NCBI GenBank assembly: GCA_012798065.1 | Contig: JAAZNW010000087.1 | Coordinates: 1-42,432 of the forward strand | DNA: 42,432 bases | Source of the DNA: Chloroflexota bacterium | Lineage (GTDB): Bacteria; Chloroflexota; Anaerolineae; Anaerolineales; Anaerolineaceae | Direction of reading: 5' to 3' | Shown here: piece by piece, positions 18,901-26,785 of the stretch | Layout of the letters: the number at the start of each line of letters is the position of its first letter | Position numbering within the stretch: the first letter of the stretch is position 1 | Translations under genes and position numbers: made by a program | The notes under the pieces: model-generated | Databases searched by the model: none | What the model was told of the DNA's origin: nothing | The model's input: only the letters and a program-made list of their open reading frames with translations

Positions 18901-19372
18901 GGGCGGGGTTTTCGAGAGAAAGCCAGAGCATGATTAATTCTTCAATTAACAGTTCCCGATTAGAAACGCCGTCAGTGTTCCCAAGCAAATATTCATGGGC
19001 GCCAACCTGTTTTTGATAAACTGGCGAGGGAGGAAATTCCCGTACAAACAACTCAAGGAATGCATTCAAAGCGGTTGGGGTTGATTGCTGTTCGAGATAG
19101 GCGAGCGCTTGTTTTAATACCTGTGGATTTTTCTGTTCTTTATATAGTTTGAAGATGTGGTGGAATATCTCATCAATCAAACCCATGGCGTTCACCTGGC
19201 TGGCTTTGGCAGCCTGTTCGGGGAATGTGACCAGGTCCCTTTTGGAGTTCAGTTTGTGCACAAACTTGCGGACAGCGTGAAAGTTGGCAAAAATGGCGTT
19301 TCCGTCATACCTGAAGAGGGTGTCGTCAAATTCGTATTTTTCACGGGTTCGTCTGGAGATATGAAATTCCAT
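15878..19372 (-). CDS. Large GH13 alpha-amylase-family protein with long N- and C-terminal extensions
   Basis: 1164 aa; DMVPNHMG (region I), IIRFDAAMTLA (region II), LLLAEAFW (region III), NFMNNPDERTA (region IV-like). Confidence 0.88.
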   Translation of the reverse strand: MEFHISRRTREKYEFDDTLFRYDGNAIFANFHAVRKFVHKLNSKRDLVTFPEQAAKASQVNAMGLIDEIFHHIFKLYKEQKNPQVLKQALAYLEQQSTPTALNAFLELFVREFPPSPVYQKQVGAHEYLLGNTDGVSNRELLIEELIMLWLSLENPALDSYRELFAEKTFINDSRYALFISEINHFFALQPYFGPSNFPLTNMLRSPAIAVPDSITGQLEYIREHWAMLLGDYLYRLLSSLDLIKEENKLGITGPGVTAIPVYDRDGFFQAGGSSEIEAFSKDREWMPRLVLMAKNSYVWLDQLSKKYQREINRLDQIPLDELETLSRWGITGLWLIGLWERSPASARIKKLCGNPEAISSAYSLHSYQIAADLGGENAYLALKENAARFGIRLASDMVPNHMGIDSDWVIHHPDRFLSLDYSPYPSYSFNGENLSSHPDVRIQIEDHYYDRTDAAVVFKRQDLRNGQVDYVYHGNDGTSMPWNDTAQLNYLNPEVREAVIQTILEVAHRFPIIRFDAAMTLAKKHYQRLWFPVPGSGGAIPSRSEHSLTAEEFNRLFPVEFWREVVDRVAVEAPDTLLLAEAFWLMEGYFVRTLGMHRVYNSAFMNMLRNEDNAGYRRLMRNTLEFDPEILKRYVNFMNNPDERTAVEQFGKSDKYFGICMLMATMPGLPMLGHGQIEGFSEKYGMEYRKAYWDEPVDNDLVSRHEREIFPLLHQRRLFAGVDHFNLYDFFTNNGNVNENVYAYTNYDAGNAALIVFNNRYEDTEGWVHTSVPQLRCYGQEKKLEQVSIAQALHLPADRNGWLVFRDQISQLQYLRPLDEVLDRGFFFRLHAYHYQTLLDFQVVHADSAHDYASLYGLIGRQGVPDIAQALNELTLKPVLEPFQVIVNQGYLGYLLQKYSTSPTLDSTEAREIQERIGKFLQGVALYTGNSGELRSLQQETSSLFLTALMFSQELKKRVTRLSPSTSTFLDALENHLEQSPALRVTLLMLSLTSRLGKVASQEDFSEQSLAWLDEFRLNKTFIEVLQSMGVTSQEIQNSALLLRIGITHQGWYNATKNEPMEEIIVRWFTDPQVQTLLRVNRYQDVLWYNRESFETLVWWLSLIALYQYIANPGADASTITEVVLNLNQLLGKLKKLEAKSGYQFDRLFDFNQHSPGQSSVNS

Positions 19373-19408
19373 ACCTGCGCTCCGTTCTCAATCAATAGAG
19401 ATAGCTGA

Positions 19409-19414
19409 ATTATA
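19409..19414 (-). promoter_or_regulatory. Possible -10 element for the GH13 gene
   Basis: TATAAT on minus strand about 37 bp upstream of the ATG; no good -35. Confidence 0.3.
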
Positions 19415-19452
19415 TACACAGCCGCAATAACGCGTTGCTTTCATTATTCAAT

Positions 19453-20349
19453 TCACGCTTCAAATAATTCAACCAGGCAATAATGGTTTTCAGGGCTGCC
19501 TTCAATCTTCACATCTTTCATCAAATAGCCCTCTTGAACCATCCGTTCGATGGCTTTGATGGTCAACCCAGCATCCCACCTGAAAGTATGAATTACCTGG
19601 CGTAAACTGGCTACACCAAGCGATTTGAAAAACAGGCGCAACAGGTAGTCCATCGCCTGGTTTTCGGTGATGAACCGCGCGCTTTCAGAGAGTTGCGGGT
19701 AATAACGGTGCGTCAGGTCATATACAAAAGCGTACTTCCAGGCGCCGGCTTCGCTTACCGCCACTGGCAGAACGCGAAGCTGAGCCTGAAGGATATCCAG
19801 CGCGCGGTTGAACGGCGATTGCGAATTGATACCAGCAAGCCGGGCTTCTTTCCGAAGGGAAAGTGTATCCAGAGGGCCATTCTTACTGAGCGCTTCGAAA
19901 ATCAGTTTTGCTTCAAGGGGCAACTCCCCCTGGTTGTACTGGTCGAGAAGGTCCAGTTCCGGTTCGCCATAATTGGGCGAAAGCGCATAAAAGTATTTTA
20001 GAGCGTCCAATGAGATAAGCGTGTTCTTGCGCCTGAGCACCCTGGCATAATACCAGACTCTCTGGTCGAGAAGAGAGTCCTTCCAGTGCCAGGTGATATG
20101 CCCGGGATCATCGTGCCCGTCGGTGACCGGCCTGTCGCCTGCTACCGCTCCCCAAAGGTTAGGGAAGGTGAAACCTTTCACAGGCCAAAAAAAGATAAAA
20201 CCCCGTTCTTTCACATATTCAACTGCCTGTTCAGGGGTAGAGAGGGAAAAGCCTGGCGAAAACCGAAAAGTCAGCGCCCGGTAATCAGTCAGACGGGAAG
20301 CAGAAACAATTGCCATTCTCAATCCAGCTCCAATCATATCAGGTTTCAT
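19453..20349 (-). CDS. AlkZ/YcaQ-related winged-helix protein
   Basis: 298 aa; GFIFFWPVKGFTFPNLWGA...HDDPGHITWHWKDSLLDQRVWYYARVLRRK...; winged-helix-like C-terminal region. Confidence 0.7.
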   Translation of the reverse strand: MKPDMIGAGLRMAIVSASRLTDYRALTFRFSPGFSLSTPEQAVEYVKERGFIFFWPVKGFTFPNLWGAVAGDRPVTDGHDDPGHITWHWKDSLLDQRVWYYARVLRRKNTLISLDALKYFYALSPNYGEPELDLLDQYNQGELPLEAKLIFEALSKNGPLDTLSLRKEARLAGINSQSPFNRALDILQAQLRVLPVAVSEAGAWKYAFVYDLTHRYYPQLSESARFITENQAMDYLLRLFFKSLGVASLRQVIHTFRWDAGLTIKAIERMVQEGYLMKDVKIEGSPENHYCLVELFEA

Positions 20350-20375
20350 GAAAGGAGCTGTATTGAGCGACGCAA

Positions 20376-21536
20376 CTAATCAGTAACTGCAAAAATGTGA
20401 GAAATGATATTTGAACCGCTGCCGCCGATGTTTTGTGTCATGCCAATCCTGGCGTTTTCCACCTGGGTACCAGCAGCTTCGCCGCGCAGTTGTTCTACAA
20501 CTTCAACAATCTGGTACATACCTGTGGCGCCTACTGGATGACCACGGGCTTTTAACCCGCCGCGAGTGGCAATTGGGATCCTGCCATTGGTGAGGATCTC
20601 GCCATCGAGCGCAAGTTGGGGGCCTTTCCCTTTTTCTGCAAAACCATTGGCCTCAAGGGAAAGCGTCGCCATGATCGAAAACGCGTCATGGAGTTCAAAA
20701 AGGTCAATATCCTGCGGCGTGAGGGAAGACTGCGCGTATGCTTTGGTCGCTGCGTTGTATGCGGCTTTGAGGAAAAGGGCGTCTTTGCGGTGATGGACAG
20801 CCATGGTATCCGTTGCTGCTGAAGAAGCTGCTACCCTGATGACTTTGCGTCCATTGGTCTGATGTAGTTTCTCCAAAGGTACAACCAGGGCCGCGGCGGC
20901 GCCATCACCAGTGGGAGAAGCGTCCATCAGGTTGATGGGGTCGGTGATCATGGGCGCTTTCAAATAACCTTCCACTGTCACTGGTTCATGAAAACGGGCG
21001 TAAGGATTATGCATGGCGTTTGCATGGGCGTTGACCGCGAAAGGCGCGAAGTGCTCTTTCTCCCAGCCATACTCGTACATATAGCGTTTCATCAAAAGGG
21101 CGTTCAAAGACACAAATGAAAGCCCATTACCCGCTTCCCATTCCGCGTCCGCAGCTGTGGCAAGGGCGGCGGTAATCTCATTCAGGGGAGAATCCGTCAT
21201 CTTTTCAACCCCGACAGCGAGGGCAGAGTCCACCAGACCAGAGGCAACAGCCATTACCGCGGAGCGAAAACTGGCCGCTCCTGAACTGCACGCGGCTTCG
21301 GTACGAATCGCTTCCGCCCCGCGCATACCAATCCAATCTGCCAAATACGCTCCCAGGTGTTGCTGGTGGTTGGCAGAGCCAGACATCATGTTGCCGACGT
21401 AAACAGCTTCCACCCGCTCCAGACCGGAATCCTTCAGCGCCGCCAGGGCGGCATCGCCCGCCAGTTCACGAAGCGATTTATCCCAATGCTCATCAATTTT
21501 TGTTTGGCCAATTCCAATAACAGCAACCTGTCTCAT
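20376..21536 (-). CDS. Thiolase-family protein (acetyl-CoA acetyltransferase / archaeal-type thiolase)
   Basis: Start MRQVAVIGIGQTKIDEHW; EAACSSGAASFRSAV active-site Cys; FELHDAFSIMATLSLE; ARGHPVGATGMYQIVE. Confidence 0.92.
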   Translation of the reverse strand: MRQVAVIGIGQTKIDEHWDKSLRELAGDAALAALKDSGLERVEAVYVGNMMSGSANHQQHLGAYLADWIGMRGAEAIRTEAACSSGAASFRSAVMAVASGLVDSALAVGVEKMTDSPLNEITAALATAADAEWEAGNGLSFVSLNALLMKRYMYEYGWEKEHFAPFAVNAHANAMHNPYARFHEPVTVEGYLKAPMITDPINLMDASPTGDGAAAALVVPLEKLHQTNGRKVIRVAASSAATDTMAVHHRKDALFLKAAYNAATKAYAQSSLTPQDIDLFELHDAFSIMATLSLEANGFAEKGKGPQLALDGEILTNGRIPIATRGGLKARGHPVGATGMYQIVEVVEQLRGEAAGTQVENARIGMTQNIGGSGSNIISHIFAVTD

Positions 21537-21606
21537 CTTCACCTCGTTGTTCGTTCTAATGAGATTATACCCATGCAACCTATCAGGAACTATCAGTTTA
21601 CCTGGT

Positions 21607-21636
21607 TTTACAAGAAGACCGGGACTGCCTTATAAT
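21607..21636 (+). promoter_or_regulatory. Candidate promoter for CapA-like lipoprotein gene
   Basis: TTTACA (21607-21612), 18-bp spacer, TATAAT (21631-21636). Confidence 0.6.
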
Positions 21637-21666
21637 TTGGGAAGCCATCGTCCAGGAGAAATATCT

Positions 21667-23340
21667 GTGCACATCGCTCAACGCTTAAAAATATCGCTAG
21701 TTCTCTTCTTTTTCGTTCTCTGTGCTTCTTGCGCGGGTATTCCCACGCAGAGTCAGGAAATTACCTCTACGCCTACTTTTTTTCAACCCGCCCCGTTACA
21801 GCCGACGCCCATTCCAGAAGAACCGGTATTGTTTGTTTCTAATGGAGTTCCAGAAGACTGGCTGAAGAAGATAGACGGCTTTCCGCACATCTCGAAAACG
21901 GAACAAAAAGAGCAAGCCAACCTTTTCTTCACTGTTCATATTGGAAAATTTATAGAACCCCAGGTGTTCAGCAGCACCAGGGTTTACGGGGTGGTGGAGC
22001 CATTTTTCACCATCCGTGATGAAATCAGTTCGAATGAGCTCAAAGACCTGTGGTCAGGCAAGGCTGTGGAAGGTCAACATCAAACTCTTGTGGTCACTGA
22101 AGAGACAGCACAAGTGATTGGTGCTGTGTGGGGAAAACCGGCAGGAGAGGTGCAGATCATCCCTTCAGATGGGCTGCTGGCGTATTGCGAAGAGCACCCG
22201 GAGGCGCTGGCTATTCTCCCGTTTGAGGATTTAAGCCCCCGCTGGAAAGTGCTTAGGCTTGATGGGTTGAGTCCGCTCGACAAATTCCTGGCGGTTGACC
22301 GGTATCCATTGACCATCCACTATACACTTCAATCACACTTGAGTAATCCATCAATGGTCAGCGAGATCGTTGAATTATTTTCAGACGCACTGCCGCTGAC
22401 GAATCGAGACGAATCCAAAATGACCGTGCTCATGATGACCGGAACTACCGCCATCACCCGGGTTTTGGCTTATAAGATCAGTATTAAGGGAATGGAGTAT
22501 CCGATTGCTGCGGTTCAAGATTGGTTCGTGAATGCTGACTTGAAGCATGTGAGCAATGAATCTCCTCTGGTGGAAGGCTGCCTGGTACCGGATGAGTTTT
22601 CTTCCAGCCTTGTATTTTGCACCCCGCCGGACATGATTGAAGTACTTGAACTTTTGGGTGTGAACATTATCGAACTCACCGGGAACCATATCAACGACCA
22701 CGGGCCGGAAAACCTGGAGTACACTCTCAAGGCTTACCGTGACCGGGGATGGCATGTATACGCCGCGGGGAATACAGTTGAAGAAGCGCGCAGCCCTCTG
22801 CTCATCGAAAGTAATGGCAACAAAGTGGCCTTCATCGGCTGCAATGCTGTGGGTCCCGCGACTGTTTTCGCCAAGGAGGGACGGGCAGGCGCGGCTGAAT
22901 GCGATTTTGAATATTTATTCAGTGAGATCCGCGAGCTGAAACAAAAGGGGTATATCGTTGTGACGACTTACCAGCACGAAGAAGAAGAAAACTTGATGTA
23001 TTTTGAAAAAATCAGCAAGGATTTTCAACTCGCAGCAGAAGCAGGCGCTGATATTGTACAGGGCTCGCAGGCGCACAGCCCGATGGGTTTTGAATTTGTA
23101 GGAGATCACCTAATCCATTATGGTTTAGGAAATTTCCTGTTTGACCAGATGGTAGAATGGAACCGGCGCGAATTCATTGACCGCCATATCCTATACAATG
23201 GAAAATACATCAACACTGAGTTATTGACCGCCACTCTGGTGGACTGGTCGCGTCCGACACCGATGACGGAAGAGGAGAGAACCCAACTCCTGAAGGAAAT
23301 ATTCACCGTAAGTTTGAAGAGGAAAAATGAAAATAAATGA
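21667..23340 (+). CDS. CapA-family lipoprotein with N-terminal periplasmic-binding-like region
   Basis: GTG start at 21667 gives VHIAQRLKISLVLFFFVLCASCAG lipobox; CapA-like block MTVLMMTGTTAITR...LTGNHINDHG...SQAHSPMGFEFVGDHLIHYGLGNFLFDQ; the 21547 start lies upstream of the promoter. Confidence 0.82.
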   Translation: MHIAQRLKISLVLFFFVLCASCAGIPTQSQEITSTPTFFQPAPLQPTPIPEEPVLFVSNGVPEDWLKKIDGFPHISKTEQKEQANLFFTVHIGKFIEPQVFSSTRVYGVVEPFFTIRDEISSNELKDLWSGKAVEGQHQTLVVTEETAQVIGAVWGKPAGEVQIIPSDGLLAYCEEHPEALAILPFEDLSPRWKVLRLDGLSPLDKFLAVDRYPLTIHYTLQSHLSNPSMVSEIVELFSDALPLTNRDESKMTVLMMTGTTAITRVLAYKISIKGMEYPIAAVQDWFVNADLKHVSNESPLVEGCLVPDEFSSSLVFCTPPDMIEVLELLGVNIIELTGNHINDHGPENLEYTLKAYRDRGWHVYAAGNTVEEARSPLLIESNGNKVAFIGCNAVGPATVFAKEGRAGAAECDFEYLFSEIRELKQKGYIVVTTYQHEEEENLMYFEKISKDFQLAAEAGADIVQGSQAHSPMGFEFVGDHLIHYGLGNFLFDQMVEWNRREFIDRHILYNGKYINTELLTATLVDWSRPTPMTEEERTQLLKEIFTVSLKRKNENK

Positions 23341-23962
23341 TGTAACACTCACAATACGAGAAGGCATGGTCGTTTGGCCAGGAGAACCCGAAGTTGATTT
23401 ACACCGGGTCAAGAAACTCGAAGAAGGCGCCAACGCCAACGTTACTTATATGGGTTTCGCCGTGCATACTGGCACCCATGTAGACGCTCCCCGCCATTTT
23501 ATCGCTGACGGCAATTCAGTTGACCTGTTGGATCTGAACATGTTGATCGGCGAGGTAACTGTGGTTGAAATCCCTCAAGACGTTGATCATATTTCGGCTG
23601 CTGTAATTGCCCGATCAGGTTTAGCGGTCGGTACTGAGAGAGTGTTATTCAAAACTCGTAACTCCAATTACTGGGTTGAAAACAGGGGAGATTTTCAGCC
23701 TGGCTTTGTGGGAATCACTGAAGATGGAGCGCAGGCGCTGGTGGAATTGGGTGTAAAGCTGGTTGGGATTGACTATCTCTCCATCGCGCCATACAAAATG
23801 AGCCGTCCAACCCACCTAGTCTTGTTGAAAGAAAAAATGGTGGTTATCGAAGGGTTGGACCTTTCAAAGGTAAAACCAGGGAAGTACACGCTTTATTGCC
23901 TGCCGCTGAAACTGGCGAATGCTGACGGTGCACCGGCACGGGTGATTCTGATCGAAGATTGA
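23327..23962 (+). CDS. Cyclase family protein (kynurenine-formamidase-like)
   Basis: HTGTHVDAPRHFIADGNSVD metal-binding motif; 211 aa; 14-bp overlap with upstream gene. Confidence 0.92.
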   Translation: MKINDVTLTIREGMVVWPGEPEVDLHRVKKLEEGANANVTYMGFAVHTGTHVDAPRHFIADGNSVDLLDLNMLIGEVTVVEIPQDVDHISAAVIARSGLAVGTERVLFKTRNSNYWVENRGDFQPGFVGITEDGAQALVELGVKLVGIDYLSIAPYKMSRPTHLVLLKEKMVVIEGLDLSKVKPGKYTLYCLPLKLANADGAPARVILIED

Positions 23963-23978
23963 GCTGAGCGGCTCAATC
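23957..23978. terminator. Inverted repeat between convergent genes (possible bidirectional terminator)
   Basis: gattgagc-tgagcg-gctcaatc, 8-bp perfect stem spanning both stop codons; no T-tract. Confidence 0.35.
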
Positions 23979-24359
23979 CTCAGGTTGACGATAGCGCAGC
24001 GTGAATCTATCAGTCAAAGATGAACCAGATTCGTGCTGCCCGGATTCTATTCGCGCCCGCAAATCATTGAGGTCAGACACCAGTCTTGGAATATCCAGTG
24101 TAGTAGCTGCGCCCACAAAGGGCGTGAGATTGAGCAGGGCTTTTTTTAATAGCTTCAATGCGCCTTTCGTATTTCCTCTTGCAAGATGATATAACAACAC
24201 GCTGACCTGAACCAGCCCCTGGTACAACTGTCGTTGTTTTTTTTGCTCGTTCCTCCAGGCAAGCTCAAGAACCTCATGCGCCTGGAAATAATCTCCCTGG
24301 TTGATTAAGTTGATCCCTAAATCAACTTCTCTTGGAAAAGTCAGGTCACCTGGTGGCAT
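23973..24359 (-). CDS. DUF309 domain-containing protein
   Basis: GINLINQGDYFQAHEVLELAWRNEQKKQRQLYQGLVQVSVLLYHLARGNTKGALKLLKKAL. Confidence 0.88.
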   Translation of the reverse strand: MPPGDLTFPREVDLGINLINQGDYFQAHEVLELAWRNEQKKQRQLYQGLVQVSVLLYHLARGNTKGALKLLKKALLNLTPFVGAATTLDIPRLVSDLNDLRARIESGQHESGSSLTDRFTLRYRQPED

Positions 24360-24452
24360 AGGATTACTCTACCACGAAATAGATTCCAGGAAACACGATT
24401 TATGATAGGATAATAGTGGATTGTCTCATCTCTTTTGGCAACAGAGGGAAAA

Positions 24453-25802
24453 ATGATAGAAATGGCTGATGCAGATATACTGCCGTATTCGCTTGAGCAT
24501 AACTTCTGGACCTGGTCCGCGCAAGCAAAAGTCAAGCCCATCCCAATAAAATCCGCTAAAGGGGTTTATTTTTGGGACGTGAATGGCAAAAAATACCTTG
24601 ATCTGAACTCAATGGTGATGTGCGCCAACATTGGCCATGGCGACGAACGGGTCATCCAGGCGATGATTGACCAGGCAAGAGAACTGCCTTTCGCGGGTCC
24701 GCAATTTGCCACCAAACCGCGGGCGATGTTGGGAAAAAAACTGGCTGAGATATTGCCAGAGGGGTTGACCAAATACCTCTACACATTGGGCGGAGCCGAC
24801 GCCAATGAAAACGCGGTGAAACTGGCACGCGCCTACACCGGAAGGCATAAAATACTCACCCGCTATCGCTCATACCATGGCGCAACATTTGGGGCGGCTG
24901 CTTTGACCGGCGACCCCCGACGGACGGCCTGGGAGCCGGCTGTGATGCCGGGAGTGGGGCATTTTCTTGACCCGTTTCGATATCGTTCCACTTTCCATCA
25001 ACGCTACCCAGATGTCGATGAAGACGAGTTCTCGCGTGATTACCTGGGGCACCTGGAAGAAATCATCCAATACGAGGGACCGCAGACCATCGCTGCCATT
25101 TTGATCGAAAGCGTGACAGGTACGAACGGTATTATTGTTCCGCCAGAAGGTTACATCCAGGGGGTTCGTGATATTTGCAATCGCCATCACATCCTTATGA
25201 TCGCTGACGAGGTGATGAGTGGATTTGGACGGACGGGTGAATGGTTTGCTGTGAACCATTGGGGCGTTGTGCCGGATATCATGACCATGGCCAAGGGGTT
25301 GACCTCGGGTTATGCCCCGTTGGGCGTGGTGGCTATGAAACCTGAAATCGCGGCGGCGTTTAACGAGAAAGTGTATGAAGGCGGACTAACGTATAATGGA
25401 CACCCTATCTCACTGGCGGCTGCCATTGCAGTAATCGAGGTGATGCAGCAAGATCGACTGGTTGAAAAAGCCAAATTAAGTGGCGAGATATTGAAAAATA
25501 TGCTTCAAAATTTGAAAGCCAGGCACCCATCTGTCGGTGACGTAAGGTCAATAGGCTTGTTTGCGGCAATTGAAGTGGTAAAAAACCAGCAAACCAAAGA
25601 ACCGGCTGCGCCGTTTGGAGGTTCCAGCCCTGAAATGAGCGCGTTACGCCAGTATTTGCTGGATCATGGCGTTTACCTTTACACGCATTGGAACACCATC
25701 CTGATCATTCCTCCTTTGATTATCACCCAGTCGGAACTTGAACAAGGGCTGAGCGTTATCGATCAGTCTTTATACGAAATGGATAAGGTGGTCAATCACT
25801 GA
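24453..25802 (+). CDS. Class III PLP-dependent aminotransferase
   Basis: GGADANENAVKLARAYTGRHKILTRYRSYHGAT; LMIADEVMSGFGRTGEWFA; MAKGLTSGYAPLG; ATG at 24453 preceded by AGAGGGAAAA. Confidence 0.93.
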   Translation: MIEMADADILPYSLEHNFWTWSAQAKVKPIPIKSAKGVYFWDVNGKKYLDLNSMVMCANIGHGDERVIQAMIDQARELPFAGPQFATKPRAMLGKKLAEILPEGLTKYLYTLGGADANENAVKLARAYTGRHKILTRYRSYHGATFGAAALTGDPRRTAWEPAVMPGVGHFLDPFRYRSTFHQRYPDVDEDEFSRDYLGHLEEIIQYEGPQTIAAILIESVTGTNGIIVPPEGYIQGVRDICNRHHILMIADEVMSGFGRTGEWFAVNHWGVVPDIMTMAKGLTSGYAPLGVVAMKPEIAAAFNEKVYEGGLTYNGHPISLAAAIAVIEVMQQDRLVEKAKLSGEILKNMLQNLKARHPSVGDVRSIGLFAAIEVVKNQQTKEPAAPFGGSSPEMSALRQYLLDHGVYLYTHWNTILIIPPLIITQSELEQGLSVIDQSLYEMDKVVNH

Positions 25803-26743
25803 TGGAAAAGATGAAAGAAGAGCGGAAAATTGAATCTGTGGTTATCCTGGGGGCAGGGCCGGCTGGTTTAACAGCGGCGCTCTATGCAGCCCGGGCCGAA
25901 CTGACGCCGCTGGTGATTACCGGTATGCAATTGGGAGGGCAGGCTTCTTTAACACACCAAATAGAGAATTATCCCGGGTTCCCGGAAGGAATTGGCGGAG
26001 CAGATTTGGGTGACCTTTTTAAACAACAAGCCGAACGGTTTGGCGCCAGGTTGGCGTTTGATGTGGTGACTGAGGTTGATTTAAGCCAGCTCCCTTTCCG
26101 CATTAAGACGTACGGTCAAGAGATTTTTTCAAAAACGGTGATTGTCGCGACAGGCGCTGACCCCGTACATTTGAGCGTACCTGGCGAAAAAGAACTGACC
26201 GGGAAGGGCGTTTCTTATTGCGCGACCTGTGATGGATATTTCTTTAAAAATAAGCATGTAGTAGTGGTAGGAGGAGGGGACAGCGCGCTGGAAGAGGCGA
26301 TCTTCCTCACCAAATTTGCCGATAAAGTGAGTTTGATTCATCGCAGGGACACTTTTCGCGCGGGTGCGATTTTGCAATCACGCGTACGTGAAAATCACAA
26401 AATCGAATGCATTATGGATTCGGTCGTTAAGGAAATTAAAGGGATTGACAAAGTCAACGCGGTGATCATTCAGCATGTGAAAACCGCTGCGCTAACAGAG
26501 TTACCAGCCGATGGTGTTTTTATATTTATTGGTCACGCGCCCAATAATGGCATTTATCAAGGTCAATTGGCGCTGGATGAAAAAGGATATATCCGGGTTG
26601 ATGAAAAAATGAAAACCAGTGTGGATGGAGTGTTCGCCTGCGGCGAGGCAGCAGATGCAAATTTCAAACAGGTGGTTGTTTCAGCAGGAATGGGAGCCAT
26701 CGCTGCAATTTCTGCCGGCAGGTATCTTGAAAGCCTGGAATAA
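25802..26743 (+). CDS. Thioredoxin reductase-like NAD(P)/FAD-dependent oxidoreductase
   Basis: ILGAGPAGLTAALYAARAELTPLVITG; redox motif CATCDGYFFKNK; 1-bp overlap with aminotransferase gene. Confidence 0.93.
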   Translation: MEKMKEERKIESVVILGAGPAGLTAALYAARAELTPLVITGMQLGGQASLTHQIENYPGFPEGIGGADLGDLFKQQAERFGARLAFDVVTEVDLSQLPFRIKTYGQEIFSKTVIVATGADPVHLSVPGEKELTGKGVSYCATCDGYFFKNKHVVVVGGGDSALEEAIFLTKFADKVSLIHRRDTFRAGAILQSRVRENHKIECIMDSVVKEIKGIDKVNAVIIQHVKTAALTELPADGVFIFIGHAPNNGIYQGQLALDEKGYIRVDEKMKTSVDGVFACGEAADANFKQVVVSAGMGAIAAISAGRYLESLE

Positions 26744-26749
26744 AAAATA

Positions 26750-26785
26750 CTCCCCTCTGAAGAGAAGCAGAGGGGAGCTCTTTTT
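26750..26785. terminator. Bidirectional rho-independent terminator
   Basis: ctcccctctg-aagagaag-cagaggggag (10-bp perfect stem, 26750-26777), T5 downstream on + and A-rich run (T-rich on -) on the other side. Confidence 0.9.
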
